40,560 nt of DNA from an uncultured Collinsella sp. (GCA_947002045.1 CAMQJB010000018.1:1-40560), one strand, 5' to 3'; positions 31,054 to 40,258 are shown, counted from the first letter of the stretch. Numbers and translations: made by a program. The notes: generated by a model from the letters alone, not told the origin.

Positions 31054-34000
31054 GACGACGCATCGCTGGGCGGTCGCTCAGCAAAATCCCGAGCTCGAAA
31101 AGGAGCTTTCGGCTGGTCTGGGCATACCCGGGCTGGTGGCGCGCATTATGGTTGCGCACGGCATTACATCCATCGAGGAAGGCCAGCTGTTTTTGACGCC
31201 TTCGCTCGATCGCGACTGGGCGGACCCGCTTGTTATTCCGGGCATGGCGGTCGTCGCCGACCGCGTTGAGCGTGCTATTCGCAACCACGAGCGTATCGCC
31301 GTCTTTGGCGATTTTGACGTCGACGGCATTACGTCGACTTGTCTGTTGACCGAGGCGCTACGTTCGTTTGGCGCCAACGTCACGCCGTTTATTCCGCACC
31401 GCTTTGACGAGGGCTACGGCCTGTCGCGTGCGGCGCTCGACCGCGTCAACGAGCTTGCTCAACCCAACCTGATTGTGACCGTCGATAACGGTATTGCTGC
31501 CAAGGAAGAGGTCTCCTACCTGGAGAGCCTGGGGATTGATTTGGTGGTCACGGACCATCACGAGCCGTCCGACCAGGTGCCGCAGGGCGTGCCCCTGACC
31601 GACCCCAAGCTCGAGGACGAGGGCCCCTCGCGCGAGCTTGCCGGTGCCGGTGTGGCGCTTAAGCTGGTACAGGTCCTGGGCGAGCGTTTGGGCAAGCCGT
31701 CGTATTGGCGTTCGCTGATAGAGGTCGCGGCGCTGGGCACCGTGTCCGACATGATGCCGCTCACGCCCGAGAATCGCGCACTGGTCGCCGAGGGCATCCA
31801 GCAGATGCGCGTGACGGCCCGCCCCGGTTATATCGCGCTTGCCGCACTTGCCAAGGCCGACCTTTCTACCATTACGGCCGACGGCCTGTCGTTTTCGCTC
31901 ATCCCTCGTCTGAATGCTGCCGGCCGCATGGCTGATCCCAAGCTGGCGCTCGACCTGCTGCTTGCCCGCGACCCCATCGAAGCGAGCGCGCTTGCCGCCG
32001 AGCTCGAGGAAATCAATCGCCAACGCCGCGAGATCGAGGCCGAGCTTACGCGCGATGCCATGGCGAAGGTCGAGGAGACTTATGACGGCGGGCGCGCGAT
32101 TGTCGTGGGCGGCGAAGGTTGGCACGAGGGCGTCAAGGGCATCGTGGCGAGCCGCCTGACCAACCGTTATCACGTGCCGGCGCTGCTGTTCTCGATCGAG
32201 GACGGTATCGCTCGCGGTTCGGGTCGCTCGGTGGGCAAAGTCAACCTGTTCGACGCCGTAGAACGCTGCTCCGACCTGCTGATTCGTCGCGGCGGGCATG
32301 CCGGTGCGGTGGGCGTGACCATCGAGGCATCCAAGCTCGATGAGTTCCGCCGTCGCCTTTCGGCCGTGCTATCGGAGCTTCCTGCCGATGACTTTGAGGA
32401 CACTGACGAGGTTGCCGCCACCGTTGACCTCTCCGAGCTGAATATCGAGACCATCGAGCAGATTTCCCGTCTTGAGCCGTTTGGCCAGGGCAATAAGGTG
32501 CCGCTTCTGGCCGCCGAGGGCGTGACGATGTGCGATCGCGCCGTGGTGGGCAAAACCGGCGAGCACATGCGCTTTGTGGCGACCGATGGCGCCGCGAGCG
32601 TGCCGGCCATCATGTTCCGCGTGCCGCAGATCGATAAACTCATCAATTGCGACAGTGCCGTCGACTTGGTGTTCGAGGCCGTGGCCGAACATTGGCAGGG
32701 ACGTGTGAAGCCCAAGCTCATGATTAAAGATGTCTTGGTGCGCGATACCGCGGCGCCCAATATCGACGATCCGGCATGTGAGCTTCGCCGCGGCGTGCAA
32801 CCAGCGGATTCTGGCCTGCGCCTGGAGTCGCGTAAACGTGAGACGCTCGCCCAGCTTTCTTATACCGAGCTCACGCGCTCGCTTATCCATAGCTTTATCG
32901 GCTCGAACCAGCCGCATCGCGCGCAGGTCGAGGCACTCGACGCGCTCGCCGACCACCAGAGCGTCTTGGCCGTTATGGGGACGGGGCGCGGCAAGTCGCT
33001 CATCTTCCATGTGCACGCCGCGCGCGAGGCGGTCCTTCGTGGGCGGGCGAGCATCTTTGTCTATCCGCTGCGCGCGCTCGTTGCCGACCAGGCTTATCAC
33101 CTCTCGTCGACGATGGCTGCGCTCGGCATTGGCGTGGGCGTGTTGACCGGCGAGACCGTGGAGGCAGCGCGCGATGACGTGTTTGCCGGCCTGGCTTCGG
33201 GCCGCACCGGCATCGTTCTCACGACGCCGGAGTTCCTGTCTATCCATCGCGATCGCTTTGCACGTTCTGGACGTATTGGCTTTGTCGTTATCGATGAGGC
33301 ACACCATGCCGGTCTTGCCAAAGGCGGCGACCGGAGCGCCTACCTCGACATGCCCGATATTCTCAAAGCCCTGGGCGACCCCGTTGTCATGGCGGCAACG
33401 GCTACCGCGACGGCCCCGGTCGTGGCGGAGCTTGCTCGTGTATTGCCGATTACCAGGACGGTGGTCGACGAGACCGTTCGCGAGAACCTGCAACTCGAGG
33501 ACGACCGTGACCTTGCGAGCCGCGAAAATCGCCTGGTGTCAATCGTGGCGACGGGGGAGAAGACCGTCATCTACGTCAACTCGCGCGACCAGTCCGTGGC
33601 GCTTGCCAAGACGTTGCGCAAACGCGTGCCCGACTGCGCGACCCATATTGCGTTCTATAACGCCGGGCTTGCGCGCTCCGATCGCCGCCGTGTCGAGGAA
33701 GCGTTTCGCGACGGAAGCCTCAGTTGCATCGTTTCGACCTCTGCCTTCGGTGAGGGCGTCAACCTGCCCGATATCCGTCATGTCGTGCTCTACCACATGC
33801 CGTTTGGTGCGATTGAGTTTAACCAGATGAGTGGCCGTGCCGGCCGCGATGGACAGCCCGCTGTGATTCACCTGCTCTATTCGTCGCGTGACGCTCGTAT
33901 TAATGAGCGCCTGCTCGATTGTTACGCGCCCGAGCGCGATGAGCTTGTCACTCTCTATCGAGCGCTGCAGACCATGTGGCGCTCCAACCGTGGCAAGACG

Positions 34001-34327
34001 GGGGACGATTCATTCTGCGCGAGCGATATCGACATTGCGCAGATGTGTCTTGCCATCGATGCCCGCACGCCGGTCGACGAGCGCTCGGTGGAAAGCGGCC
34101 TGGGAATCTTCGAAGAACTCGGTTTCTGCCGCGTTTCGGGGTTTGACGATACGCGTCGCATCGCGATGGCGGAAAACCCCGGTCGCGTGCAATTAAGCAG
34201 GTCAATTCGCTATTTGGAGGGCTTGCGCTCGCGCATGGAGTTCACGGCTTTTCGGAGCTGGGCACTCGATTCGTGCGCTTCTGATATGCTAGCCAAAGTT
34301 AACCGCCCGATCGTACCGCGGGCCTAG
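31040..34327 (+). CDS. recJ: RecJ exonuclease fused to a RecQ-like SF2 helicase
   Basis: 1095 aa. The first about 560 residues are RecJ, a 5'-3' single-strand DNA exonuclease: DFDVDG (91-96), DNGIAA, DHHEP (172-174), GHAGAVGV, and the OB-like C-part. After a linker (about 590-620) comes an SF2 helicase: Walker A GTGRGKS (647-653), DEAH (752-755), TATAT, and motif VI QMSGRAGRDGQ (929-939), then about 150 residues that may be a winged helix. RecJ alone is about 560-600 aa, so this is a true fusion with one continuous frame. It probably unwinds and degrades DNA during repair or recombination. ATG 31040 is chosen for its Shine-Dalgarno and the family start; a further in-frame start at 30995 is less likely. 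Confidence 0.92.
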   Translation: MSSLKTTHRWAVAQQNPELEKELSAGLGIPGLVARIMVAHGITSIEEGQLFLTPSLDRDWADPLVIPGMAVVADRVERAIRNHERIAVFGDFDVDGITSTCLLTEALRSFGANVTPFIPHRFDEGYGLSRAALDRVNELAQPNLIVTVDNGIAAKEEVSYLESLGIDLVVTDHHEPSDQVPQGVPLTDPKLEDEGPSRELAGAGVALKLVQVLGERLGKPSYWRSLIEVAALGTVSDMMPLTPENRALVAEGIQQMRVTARPGYIALAALAKADLSTITADGLSFSLIPRLNAAGRMADPKLALDLLLARDPIEASALAAELEEINRQRREIEAELTRDAMAKVEETYDGGRAIVVGGEGWHEGVKGIVASRLTNRYHVPALLFSIEDGIARGSGRSVGKVNLFDAVERCSDLLIRRGGHAGAVGVTIEASKLDEFRRRLSAVLSELPADDFEDTDEVAATVDLSELNIETIEQISRLEPFGQGNKVPLLAAEGVTMCDRAVVGKTGEHMRFVATDGAASVPAIMFRVPQIDKLINCDSAVDLVFEAVAEHWQGRVKPKLMIKDVLVRDTAAPNIDDPACELRRGVQPADSGLRLESRKRETLAQLSYTELTRSLIHSFIGSNQPHRAQVEALDALADHQSVLAVMGTGRGKSLIFHVHAAREAVLRGRASIFVYPLRALVADQAYHLSSTMAALGIGVGVLTGETVEAARDDVFAGLASGRTGIVLTTPEFLSIHRDRFARSGRIGFVVIDEAHHAGLAKGGDRSAYLDMPDILKALGDPVVMAATATATAPVVAELARVLPITRTVVDETVRENLQLEDDRDLASRENRLVSIVATGEKTVIYVNSRDQSVALAKTLRKRVPDCATHIAFYNAGLARSDRRRVEEAFRDGSLSCIVSTSAFGEGVNLPDIRHVVLYHMPFGAIEFNQMSGRAGRDGQPAVIHLLYSSRDARINERLLDCYAPERDELVTLYRALQTMWRSNRGKTGDDSFCASDIDIAQMCLAIDARTPVDERSVESGLGIFEELGFCRVSGFDDTRRIAMAENPGRVQLSRSIRYLEGLRSRMEFTAFRSWALDSCASDMLAKVNRPIVPRA
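34282..34290 (+). promoter_or_regulatory. Candidate extended -10 for the rsh gene
   Basis: TGATATGCT (TGn plus TATGCT) lies inside the 3' end of the RecJ gene, 53 nt before the rsh start at 34343, so the stringent-response gene may have its own promoter besides read-through. Confidence 0.4.
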
Positions 34328-34342
34328 GGGAAGGGGACCTCG

Positions 34343-36703
34343 ATGGACGCCGCAGCCCGTACCGCCCATGATTCCACCCTCCAGCCGTTTTCGGAGATGG
34401 AGCACTATAAACATGCCGATGAGCTGCCGCCCGAGATTATGGCGGACAGCTACGACAAGCTGGAGCGTCTGTGCCTCAAATATATGAACGAGGACGACTT
34501 CTCCAATGTGGAGCAGGCCTACTGCTTTGCTGCCGAGAAGCACTGCAACCAAAAGCGGCGCTCGGGTGAGATGTACATTAACCATCCCGTCGAGGTAGCT
34601 ATCATTCTGGCTGACCTCAAGATGGACTGCGATGTGGTGTGCGCCGCGTTGCTGCACGATACCGTCGAGGACACCGAGACCTCGCTTGCCGATGTTTCGG
34701 GTCTGTTTGGCGAAACCGTGGCAGGGCTCGTCGACGGCGTGACCAAGCTCACCAACATTGAAGTCGACAGCATGGACGAGAAGCAGGCGCTTACGCTGCG
34801 CAAGATGTTCCTCGCCATGTCCAAGGACATCCGCGTCATCATCGTCAAGCTCGCCGACCGCCTGCATAACATGCGCACGCTTGCCGCTCTGCGCGAGGAC
34901 CGCCGCCTGTTTAAGGCACGCGAGACCATGGACGTGTACGCGCCTTTGGCCGACCGCCTGGGCATGAGTTCAATCAAGTGGGAGCTCGAGGACCTGTCCT
35001 TTTTCTACTTGGAGCCCGATGCCTACCAGCGCATCGCGCGCATGGTATCCGAGTCGCGCGAGGTTCGCGAGCGTTATCTGGCCGAGACCATCAAGACGCT
35101 CACCGATGAGCTCAATCGCATTGGTCTTGAGGGCTTTCAGATCAACGGTCGTTCCAAGCACTATTGGTCCATCTATCAAAAGATGAAGCGCAAGGGCAAG
35201 GAGTTCTCCGAGATTTACGACCTGGTGGCGCTGCGCGTCATCACTCATTCGGTGCGCGATTGCTATTCCACGCTTGGTGCCGTGCATACCCTGTGGCATC
35301 CCATGCCCGGTCGTTTTAAAGACTATATCGCCATGCCCAAGGTCAATAACTACCAATCGCTTCACACGACGGTTATCGGCCCCACGGCCCGTCCGCTCGA
35401 GATTCAGATTCGAACCTACGAAATGCACGAGCAGGCCGAGTATGGCATCGCTGCCCACTGGCTGTATAAGAAGTCGGGCGGATCGTCTGCCTCCAAGACT
35501 AACGATGCGCAGCGTCTGGACGACCAGATCAACTGGCTCAAGCACTCACTCGACTGGGCGGCGTCTGACGAGATCACCGATGCCAAGGAATACCTGCATT
35601 CGCTGAAGGTCGACTTGTTCGACCAGGAAATTTTTGTCTTTACGCCCAAGGGCGAGGTCATGGCGCTTCGTGCCGGCTCTACACCGCTCGACTTTGCCTA
35701 CGCCGTTCATACCGAGGTCGGTAACCACTGTGTCGGCGCCAAAATCAACGGTGCGGTGGCGCCGCTCACGCACGAGATCAAGACGGGTGACCGTGTCGAG
35801 ATTCTGACTAACAAGAGCTCTAAGCCGTCGCGCGATTGGCTCAAGATCGTCAAGACACCTTCGGCCAAGTCAAAGATTCGCCGTTATTTCGCCGCCGCGA
35901 CCAAGGATGACGACGCTGCCGCCGGCCGCGATATACTGGCCAAGGACCTGCGTAAGCGCGGGTATGGCATCTCTACGCCACGATCCACGCGTGCGCTCAA
36001 CGCCGTGGCGGAGCAGTTTAACTTCAAGCAGCTCGAGGACCTTTTTGCAGCCGTTGGCGCGGGCAAGGTCGCCCCGCGCGCTGTGGGCAATAAGGTCGAG
36101 CAAATCTTGGACCCCAAGCCCGAGGAACAGCTCACCAAGGCCGAGGCTATCGCCGAGGTCGTAAAGCAGCCCGCTCGCGGCTCCAACCGCAAGCCGCAAA
36201 AGCGCGGTAAGAGCGCCAGTAACGGCATTATCGTCAAGGGCGAGAGCAACAGCGGCCTGCTGGTCCGTCTGGCTCATTGCTGCAACCCCGTGACGGGCGA
36301 CGACATCGTTGGCTTCATCACGCGCGGTCGTGGCGTTTCGGTGCATCGCGCCAACTGCCCCAACGTCAAGGGCCTTATGGAACATCCTGAGCGCATGATT
36401 GACGTAGAGTGGGATGGTGCTGCCGATACGCTTTTCCAGGTCGAGATTGTGGTCGAGTGCCTGGACCGCATGGGCCTGCTCAAGGACGTCACCATCGCCA
36501 TTGGCGATGCAGGCGGCAATATCCTTTCTGCCGCCACGTCGACCAACCGCGAGGGTATTGCAACCCTGCGCTTTATGGTCGAGATCTCGGACGCGAGTGG
36601 TCTGGATCCGCTGCTGGCCTCTATCAGCAGCGTCGACTCGGTCTACGACGCGCGCCGCCTGATGCCCGGCGAGGGTGGAGCCCAGCTTAAGCGCCGCGTT
36701 TAG
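34343..36703 (+). CDS. rel: Bifunctional (p)ppGpp synthetase/hydrolase (RelA/SpoT)
   Basis: 786 aa. Domain order: HD hydrolase (RRSGEMYINHPVEVAIIL; LLHDTVEDT with His105-Asp106), ppGpp synthetase (KHYWSIYQKMKRKG; YDLVALRV; RFKDYI at about 324-329; YQSLHTTV), TGS near 430-490 (VFTPKGEVMALRAGSTPLDFAY), helical region with the CC motif HCCNPVTGDDIVGF, and a C-terminal ACT domain (about 710-786). Both catalytic centres look intact, so it should both make and destroy (p)ppGpp in response to amino-acid starvation. GGGGAAGGGGACC precedes ATG 34343, 15 nt after the RecJ stop. Confidence 0.96.
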   Translation: MDAAARTAHDSTLQPFSEMEHYKHADELPPEIMADSYDKLERLCLKYMNEDDFSNVEQAYCFAAEKHCNQKRRSGEMYINHPVEVAIILADLKMDCDVVCAALLHDTVEDTETSLADVSGLFGETVAGLVDGVTKLTNIEVDSMDEKQALTLRKMFLAMSKDIRVIIVKLADRLHNMRTLAALREDRRLFKARETMDVYAPLADRLGMSSIKWELEDLSFFYLEPDAYQRIARMVSESREVRERYLAETIKTLTDELNRIGLEGFQINGRSKHYWSIYQKMKRKGKEFSEIYDLVALRVITHSVRDCYSTLGAVHTLWHPMPGRFKDYIAMPKVNNYQSLHTTVIGPTARPLEIQIRTYEMHEQAEYGIAAHWLYKKSGGSSASKTNDAQRLDDQINWLKHSLDWAASDEITDAKEYLHSLKVDLFDQEIFVFTPKGEVMALRAGSTPLDFAYAVHTEVGNHCVGAKINGAVAPLTHEIKTGDRVEILTNKSSKPSRDWLKIVKTPSAKSKIRRYFAAATKDDDAAAGRDILAKDLRKRGYGISTPRSTRALNAVAEQFNFKQLEDLFAAVGAGKVAPRAVGNKVEQILDPKPEEQLTKAEAIAEVVKQPARGSNRKPQKRGKSASNGIIVKGESNSGLLVRLAHCCNPVTGDDIVGFITRGRGVSVHRANCPNVKGLMEHPERMIDVEWDGAADTLFQVEIVVECLDRMGLLKDVTIAIGDAGGNILSAATSTNREGIATLRFMVEISDASGLDPLLASISSVDSVYDARRLMPGEGGAQLKRRV

Positions 36704-36740
36704 TCGCGACGAACGTGTCACATTATCGATATTCGCTACA

Positions 36741-36770
36741 CTCGAGGCATCGTTTGATGCCTCGAGTTCT
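36741..36770 (+). terminator. Hairpin after rel / in leader of MBL gene
   Basis: CTCGAGGCATC (36741-36751) and GATGCCTCGAG (36756-36766) pair perfectly around GTTT, followed by TTCT. It is 38 nt after the rel stop and 20 nt before the next start. It may be a weak terminator separating rel from the MBL gene. Confidence 0.6.
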
Positions 36771-36787
36771 ATAGAGAGGAGAGGGAC

Positions 36788-37471
36788 ATGAGTGCTGTGT
36801 CCTTGGATTTAACTCCCAAGGGATCGGTCGAGATTGAGACGCTCGTAAACGGTCCCATTCAGACCAATAGCTATGCTGTTATTTCGGACAATGAGTGCGT
36901 GATTATCGACCCCGCATGGGAAGGCGAGCGTTTGGTGGAGCATATTCGAGCCGAACATGCCGGTGTACGCGTGCTTGGCGCCGTATGCACTCATGGCCAT
37001 GCCGATCATGTTGGTGGTGTTGCCGGCGTGCGAACCACCGTTGGCGAGGGCTGCCAGTATGAGCTGTGTGCCAAGGATGTGGCGGTGCCGCATGCGAACA
37101 TCGAGGAACAGCGAGCTATGTGGGGCATTGAGACGCCTGACCCCGGGGAGCCGACGCGCCTGCTCGCCGAAGGCGATGCTATCGAGGTGGGCGATATCTG
37201 CCTGCAGGTGATCGAGACGCCAGGGCATACGCCGGGCGGGATCGTCTTGTTTGCTGCCACCGAGCAGGGGAACATTGCCTTTGTGGGCGACACACTATTC
37301 CCGGGCAGCCACGGCCGCACCGATCTTTCTGGAGGAGACGAGGCGGCGATTCTGCGCTCGCTCTCCAAGCTCGCCCGGCTTCTCCCGCCCGATACCGTTT
37401 GCCTAACCGGCCATGGCGATTCGACCACCATGGCACGCGAGCTCATGCAGAACCCTTTCATGCAGGTGTAG
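36788..37471 (+). CDS. MBL-fold metallo-hydrolase (glyoxalase II-like)
   Basis: 227 aa. The metal-binding motif HGHADHVGG (near residue 77) plus ETPGHTPGGIVL, FVGDTLFPGSHGRTD and the last His in LTGHGDSTT give the full metallo-beta-lactamase ligand set. Family members hydrolyse thioesters such as S-lactoylglutathione analogues; in this glutathione-free type of organism the substrate is unknown. AGAGGAGAGG precedes the ATG. Genes of this type commonly follow rel in actinobacteria and firmicutes. Confidence 0.88.
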   Translation: MSAVSLDLTPKGSVEIETLVNGPIQTNSYAVISDNECVIIDPAWEGERLVEHIRAEHAGVRVLGAVCTHGHADHVGGVAGVRTTVGEGCQYELCAKDVAVPHANIEEQRAMWGIETPDPGEPTRLLAEGDAIEVGDICLQVIETPGHTPGGIVLFAATEQGNIAFVGDTLFPGSHGRTDLSGGDEAAILRSLSKLARLLPPDTVCLTGHGDSTTMARELMQNPFMQV

Positions 37472-37666
37472 CTTTATAGTCAGCTCCTGAAGCACGAGAA
37501 GCGTCCAAACGTCAAGCTATTTTTCCCCAACGGGTCGATTCCGTAGGGCAAACGGTCAAAAAAAGTCTGTTTGGACGATATTCGTGAACAAACGAACGTT
37601 TATGCTCGGGTACGCCGTGGTAAAATCTCAGGCGTTATCGGAGCAACCTTACAGGAGGTTTCTTTT
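37472..37666 (+). promoter_or_regulatory. fba promoter region with inverted repeat
   Basis: 195 bp without a gene. CGTCCAAAC (37502-37510) is repeated inverted as GTTTGGACG (37569-37577), 58 nt apart, and AAACGAACGTTT (37590-37601) is a smaller inverted repeat. TGGTAAAAT (37618-37626) is a good extended -10, 41 nt upstream of the fba ATG. The repeats lie upstream of the -10 where a regulator could bind. Confidence 0.5.
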
Positions 37667-38533
37667 ATGCTCGTCAACGCAGCAGACATGCTCAAGAAGG
37701 CCGAGGCCGGCAAGTACGCTCTCGGTGCCTTCAACACCAACAACCTCGAGTGGACCCTGGCTATTCTCCAGGCCGCCGAGGAGGCCAAGTCTCCGCTGAT
37801 CCTTCAGTGCACCGCTGGTGCCGCTAAGTGGATGGGCGGTTTCAAGGTCTGCGCCGACATGGTCAAGGCTGCCGTCGAGGCCACGGGCGTTACCGTTCCC
37901 GTCGCCCTTCACCTCGATCACGGTTCTTACGAGGACTGCTTCAAGTGCATCGAGGCCGGCTTCACGTCCATCATGTATGACGGCTCTCACGAGGAGACCT
38001 TCCAGCTTAACCTCGACCGCACCAAGGAGCTCGTTGAGCTTGCCCACTCCAAGGGCATGTCCATCGAGGCCGAGGTCGGCGGCATCGGCGGCACCGAGGA
38101 CGGCGTGACCTCCAACGGCGAGCTCGCTGACCCTGCTGAGTGCAAGCAGATTGCTGACCTGGGCGTCGACTTCCTCGCCTGCGGCATCGGCAACATCCAC
38201 GGCGTGTATCCCGCCGACTGGGCTGGCCTTTCCTTCGAGCGTCTGGGCGAGATCAAGGCTCAGACCGGCGACCTGCCCCTCGTTCTGCACGGTGGTACCG
38301 GCATCCCCGAGGATCAGATCAAGAAGGCCATCTCCCTGGGCATCTCCAAGATCAACGTCAACACCGACCTGCAGCTCGTCTTCGCCAAGGGCGTCCGCGA
38401 GTACATCGAGGCTGGCAAGGATCAGCAGGGCAAGGGCTTTGATCCCCGCAAGCTCCTCAAGCCTGGTCGCGACAACATCGTTGCCCGCACCAAGGAGCTC
38501 ATGGAGGAGTTTGGCTCCGTCAACAAGGCGTAA
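37667..38533 (+). CDS. fba: Class II fructose-1,6-bisphosphate aldolase
   Basis: 288 aa, zinc-dependent aldolase splitting fructose-1,6-bisphosphate into DHAP and glyceraldehyde-3-phosphate in glycolysis. Landmarks: ALGAFNTNNLEW, VALHLDHG (zinc His and catalytic Asp), FTSIMYDGS, EAEVGGIGGTEDG, GNIHGVYP, VLHGGTGIP, ISKINVNTD. AGGAGG lies 8 nt before ATG 37667. Codon use is strongly biased to C-ending codons, as expected of a highly expressed gene. It stands alone behind its own promoter and is followed by a large palindrome. Confidence 0.96.
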   Translation: MLVNAADMLKKAEAGKYALGAFNTNNLEWTLAILQAAEEAKSPLILQCTAGAAKWMGGFKVCADMVKAAVEATGVTVPVALHLDHGSYEDCFKCIEAGFTSIMYDGSHEETFQLNLDRTKELVELAHSKGMSIEAEVGGIGGTEDGVTSNGELADPAECKQIADLGVDFLACGIGNIHGVYPADWAGLSFERLGEIKAQTGDLPLVLHGGTGIPEDQIKKAISLGISKINVNTDLQLVFAKGVREYIEAGKDQQGKGFDPRKLLKPGRDNIVARTKELMEEFGSVNKA

Positions 38534-38553
38534 GCGTCGCTAAACTTCCCGCC

Positions 38554-38645
38554 GGAAGCCCCGTCCCCCTACACTGTTTCCTTTGCGCTCACCTGGCTTC
38601 GCCAGATGTCGCCCCAAGGAAACAGTTCCGGGGGACGGGGCTTCC
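38554..38645. repeat. 92-bp compound palindrome after fba
   Basis: Arms GGAAGCCCCGTCCCCC (38554-38569) and its exact complement (38630-38645) enclose a second pair ACTGTTTCCTT/AAGGAAACAGT (38573-38583 / 38616-38626) and a central CTGGC-TTC-GCCAG hairpin (38593-38605). It begins 20 nt after fba. It may act as a terminator or mRNA stabiliser, but its size and symmetry are closer to a REP-like element. Confidence 0.8.
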
Positions 38646-38745
38646 TTCGTTTAACGCCGCAGGGTTACTGGGCTGAATTCATTTTTATAGGTACCGTTTA
38701 TCAGTGTTGAGGGCTCCTCTATTGGGGCTTTCTTTTTTATCTCGC

Positions 38746-38751
38746 TACAAT
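38746..38751 (+). promoter_or_regulatory. Candidate -10 for transglutaminase-like gene
   Basis: TACAAT lies 35 nt before ATG 38786, in an AT-rich stretch (T-run at 38730-38737). No good -35 is seen. Confidence 0.35.
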
Positions 38752-38785
38752 GTGCCTCAAGGGTTCTAGTGACTTGGAGTTTGGT

Positions 38786-40219
38786 ATGGCTGTTATTAAT
38801 GTGCTGCCTTCGGATGGGAAGGTTATTGACGAGGGCCCTGTTGGTTGCTCTGTTGATGTTTGCTGTGATGATTTTCGCCATCTCGATATTGGGCTACCGC
38901 CTGAGATTCTTCGTCTTAAGGATGCCGGGTATTTGACGCAGGCTGTTGCTGCCTGCGATCGCCTTTTGGAGCAGAACCCCGAGCCTTCGCTGGCTGCTTG
39001 TGTTCGTGCCGAGCGGTATCGCATGCTCGAGACACCGCTTCATTTTTCGGTGTCGCGCGATCAGGCTATTGCGATGATTCGCGAGGAGTGGCCTGAGTTT
39101 ACCGAAGAGCAGTTTGATGACCTGATTAATCGTAAGCGAATTGACTGGCGCTTTATCGATGGCGAGCTGTTTGTTCTCGATAACTTCCTCGATTCGCTTC
39201 GCGTGTACCCTAAGGAGGTTCCGGGCCTGCGTCCCGATTCTACGGACGGCGTCGCGCTGCGTAACCAGATGCTCAGGGAGATGGAGTCGCAAAACGGGTT
39301 GGCTCGCGTCATCATGCTTAAGGCATCCGTGTCTGTCCCCGGTGCTCTGGAGGGAGAGGCTGTTCGCGCGTGGCTACCCGTTGCCGCTGCCTGCCGCCAG
39401 CAGTCTCATATCGAGGTTCTCGATATGACGTCGGAGGGGAATGTTGCCTCTGAAAACGTTTCGGCTCGTACTGCCTCTTGGGCATCTTCGACTGAACATT
39501 CATTCTCGGTGACCTATCGCTATCACATTGATGCCGCCTATTGCGATATCTATGGTGGCGCGCTCCCATCGCATCCCTGTATGGACGCGCCTCTGCCCGA
39601 GGACACCTCCGAGGACCGTCCGCACATTGCGTTTACGCCGTACCTGCGACAGCTGACGGAGCGTGTTATTGACGGGCTCGAGGATCAGCTCGATCGTGCT
39701 CGGGCTATCTACGACTACTTGACGCATCATATTGACTATCGCTATCAGCCGCCGTATCTGCTTCTGGGCTCCATCGCCGATGACTGCGCGCATTCGCTCC
39801 GCGGCGATTGCGGCGTTATGGCACTCACGTTTATCACCATGTGTCGCATTGCCGGTGTGCCCGCCCGTTGGCAGAGCGGCCTGTATGTTGCGCCCGATTC
39901 GGTGGGGCCGCACGATTGGGCTGAGTTCTATACGCCGCAGACCGGTTGGCTCAACGCCGACGTGTCATTTGGATCTTCTGCTCGCAGGATGGGGGAGGAG
40001 TGGCGCCGCCGTCACTACTTTGGCAATCTCGACCCGTGGCGCATGGTGGCCAACAATCGATTCCAGGCCGAGTTTGTGCCTGCTTTCGATGGCATGCGCG
40101 AGGATCCCTATGACAACCAGATGGGCGAAGTCTCGGTTAACGGACGCGGATGCCGTCGGCGCGAGATGCTCCGCACGGTCGAACTCATTGAAATGCTCGA
40201 AGTTCCATTTTCGGACTAA
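38786..40219 (+). CDS. Transglutaminase-like superfamily protein
   Basis: 477 aa without signal peptide or membrane helix. Residues 1-200 are an unfamiliar region starting AVINVLPSDGKVIDEGPVG with a helical repeat-like stretch (LKDAGYLTQAVAACDRLLEQ). The C-terminal half has the transglutaminase-like triad: Cys342 in RGDCGVMALTFITMCRIAGVP, His376 in PHDWAEFY and Asp392 in NADVSF. Such enzymes act as proteases, amidases or deamidases on protein or peptidoglycan-linked substrates; here it appears cytoplasmic. ATG 38786 is set by TTGGAG upstream. Its codon use has more T-ending codons than its neighbours. Substrate unknown. Confidence 0.85.
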   Translation: MAVINVLPSDGKVIDEGPVGCSVDVCCDDFRHLDIGLPPEILRLKDAGYLTQAVAACDRLLEQNPEPSLAACVRAERYRMLETPLHFSVSRDQAIAMIREEWPEFTEEQFDDLINRKRIDWRFIDGELFVLDNFLDSLRVYPKEVPGLRPDSTDGVALRNQMLREMESQNGLARVIMLKASVSVPGALEGEAVRAWLPVAAACRQQSHIEVLDMTSEGNVASENVSARTASWASSTEHSFSVTYRYHIDAAYCDIYGGALPSHPCMDAPLPEDTSEDRPHIAFTPYLRQLTERVIDGLEDQLDRARAIYDYLTHHIDYRYQPPYLLLGSIADDCAHSLRGDCGVMALTFITMCRIAGVPARWQSGLYVAPDSVGPHDWAEFYTPQTGWLNADVSFGSSARRMGEEWRRRHYFGNLDPWRMVANNRFQAEFVPAFDGMREDPYDNQMGEVSVNGRGCRRREMLRTVELIEMLEVPFSD

Positions 40220-40236
40220 TCGGTAGAAAGCTGTGA

Positions 40237-40242
40237 TAAACT
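40237..40242 (+). promoter_or_regulatory. Candidate -10 for tRNA-Leu
   Basis: TGATAAACT (TGn plus TAAACT) ends 16 nt before the mature tRNA start. No convincing -35. Confidence 0.3.
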
Positions 40243-40258
40243 AACTCACGCATTACGT

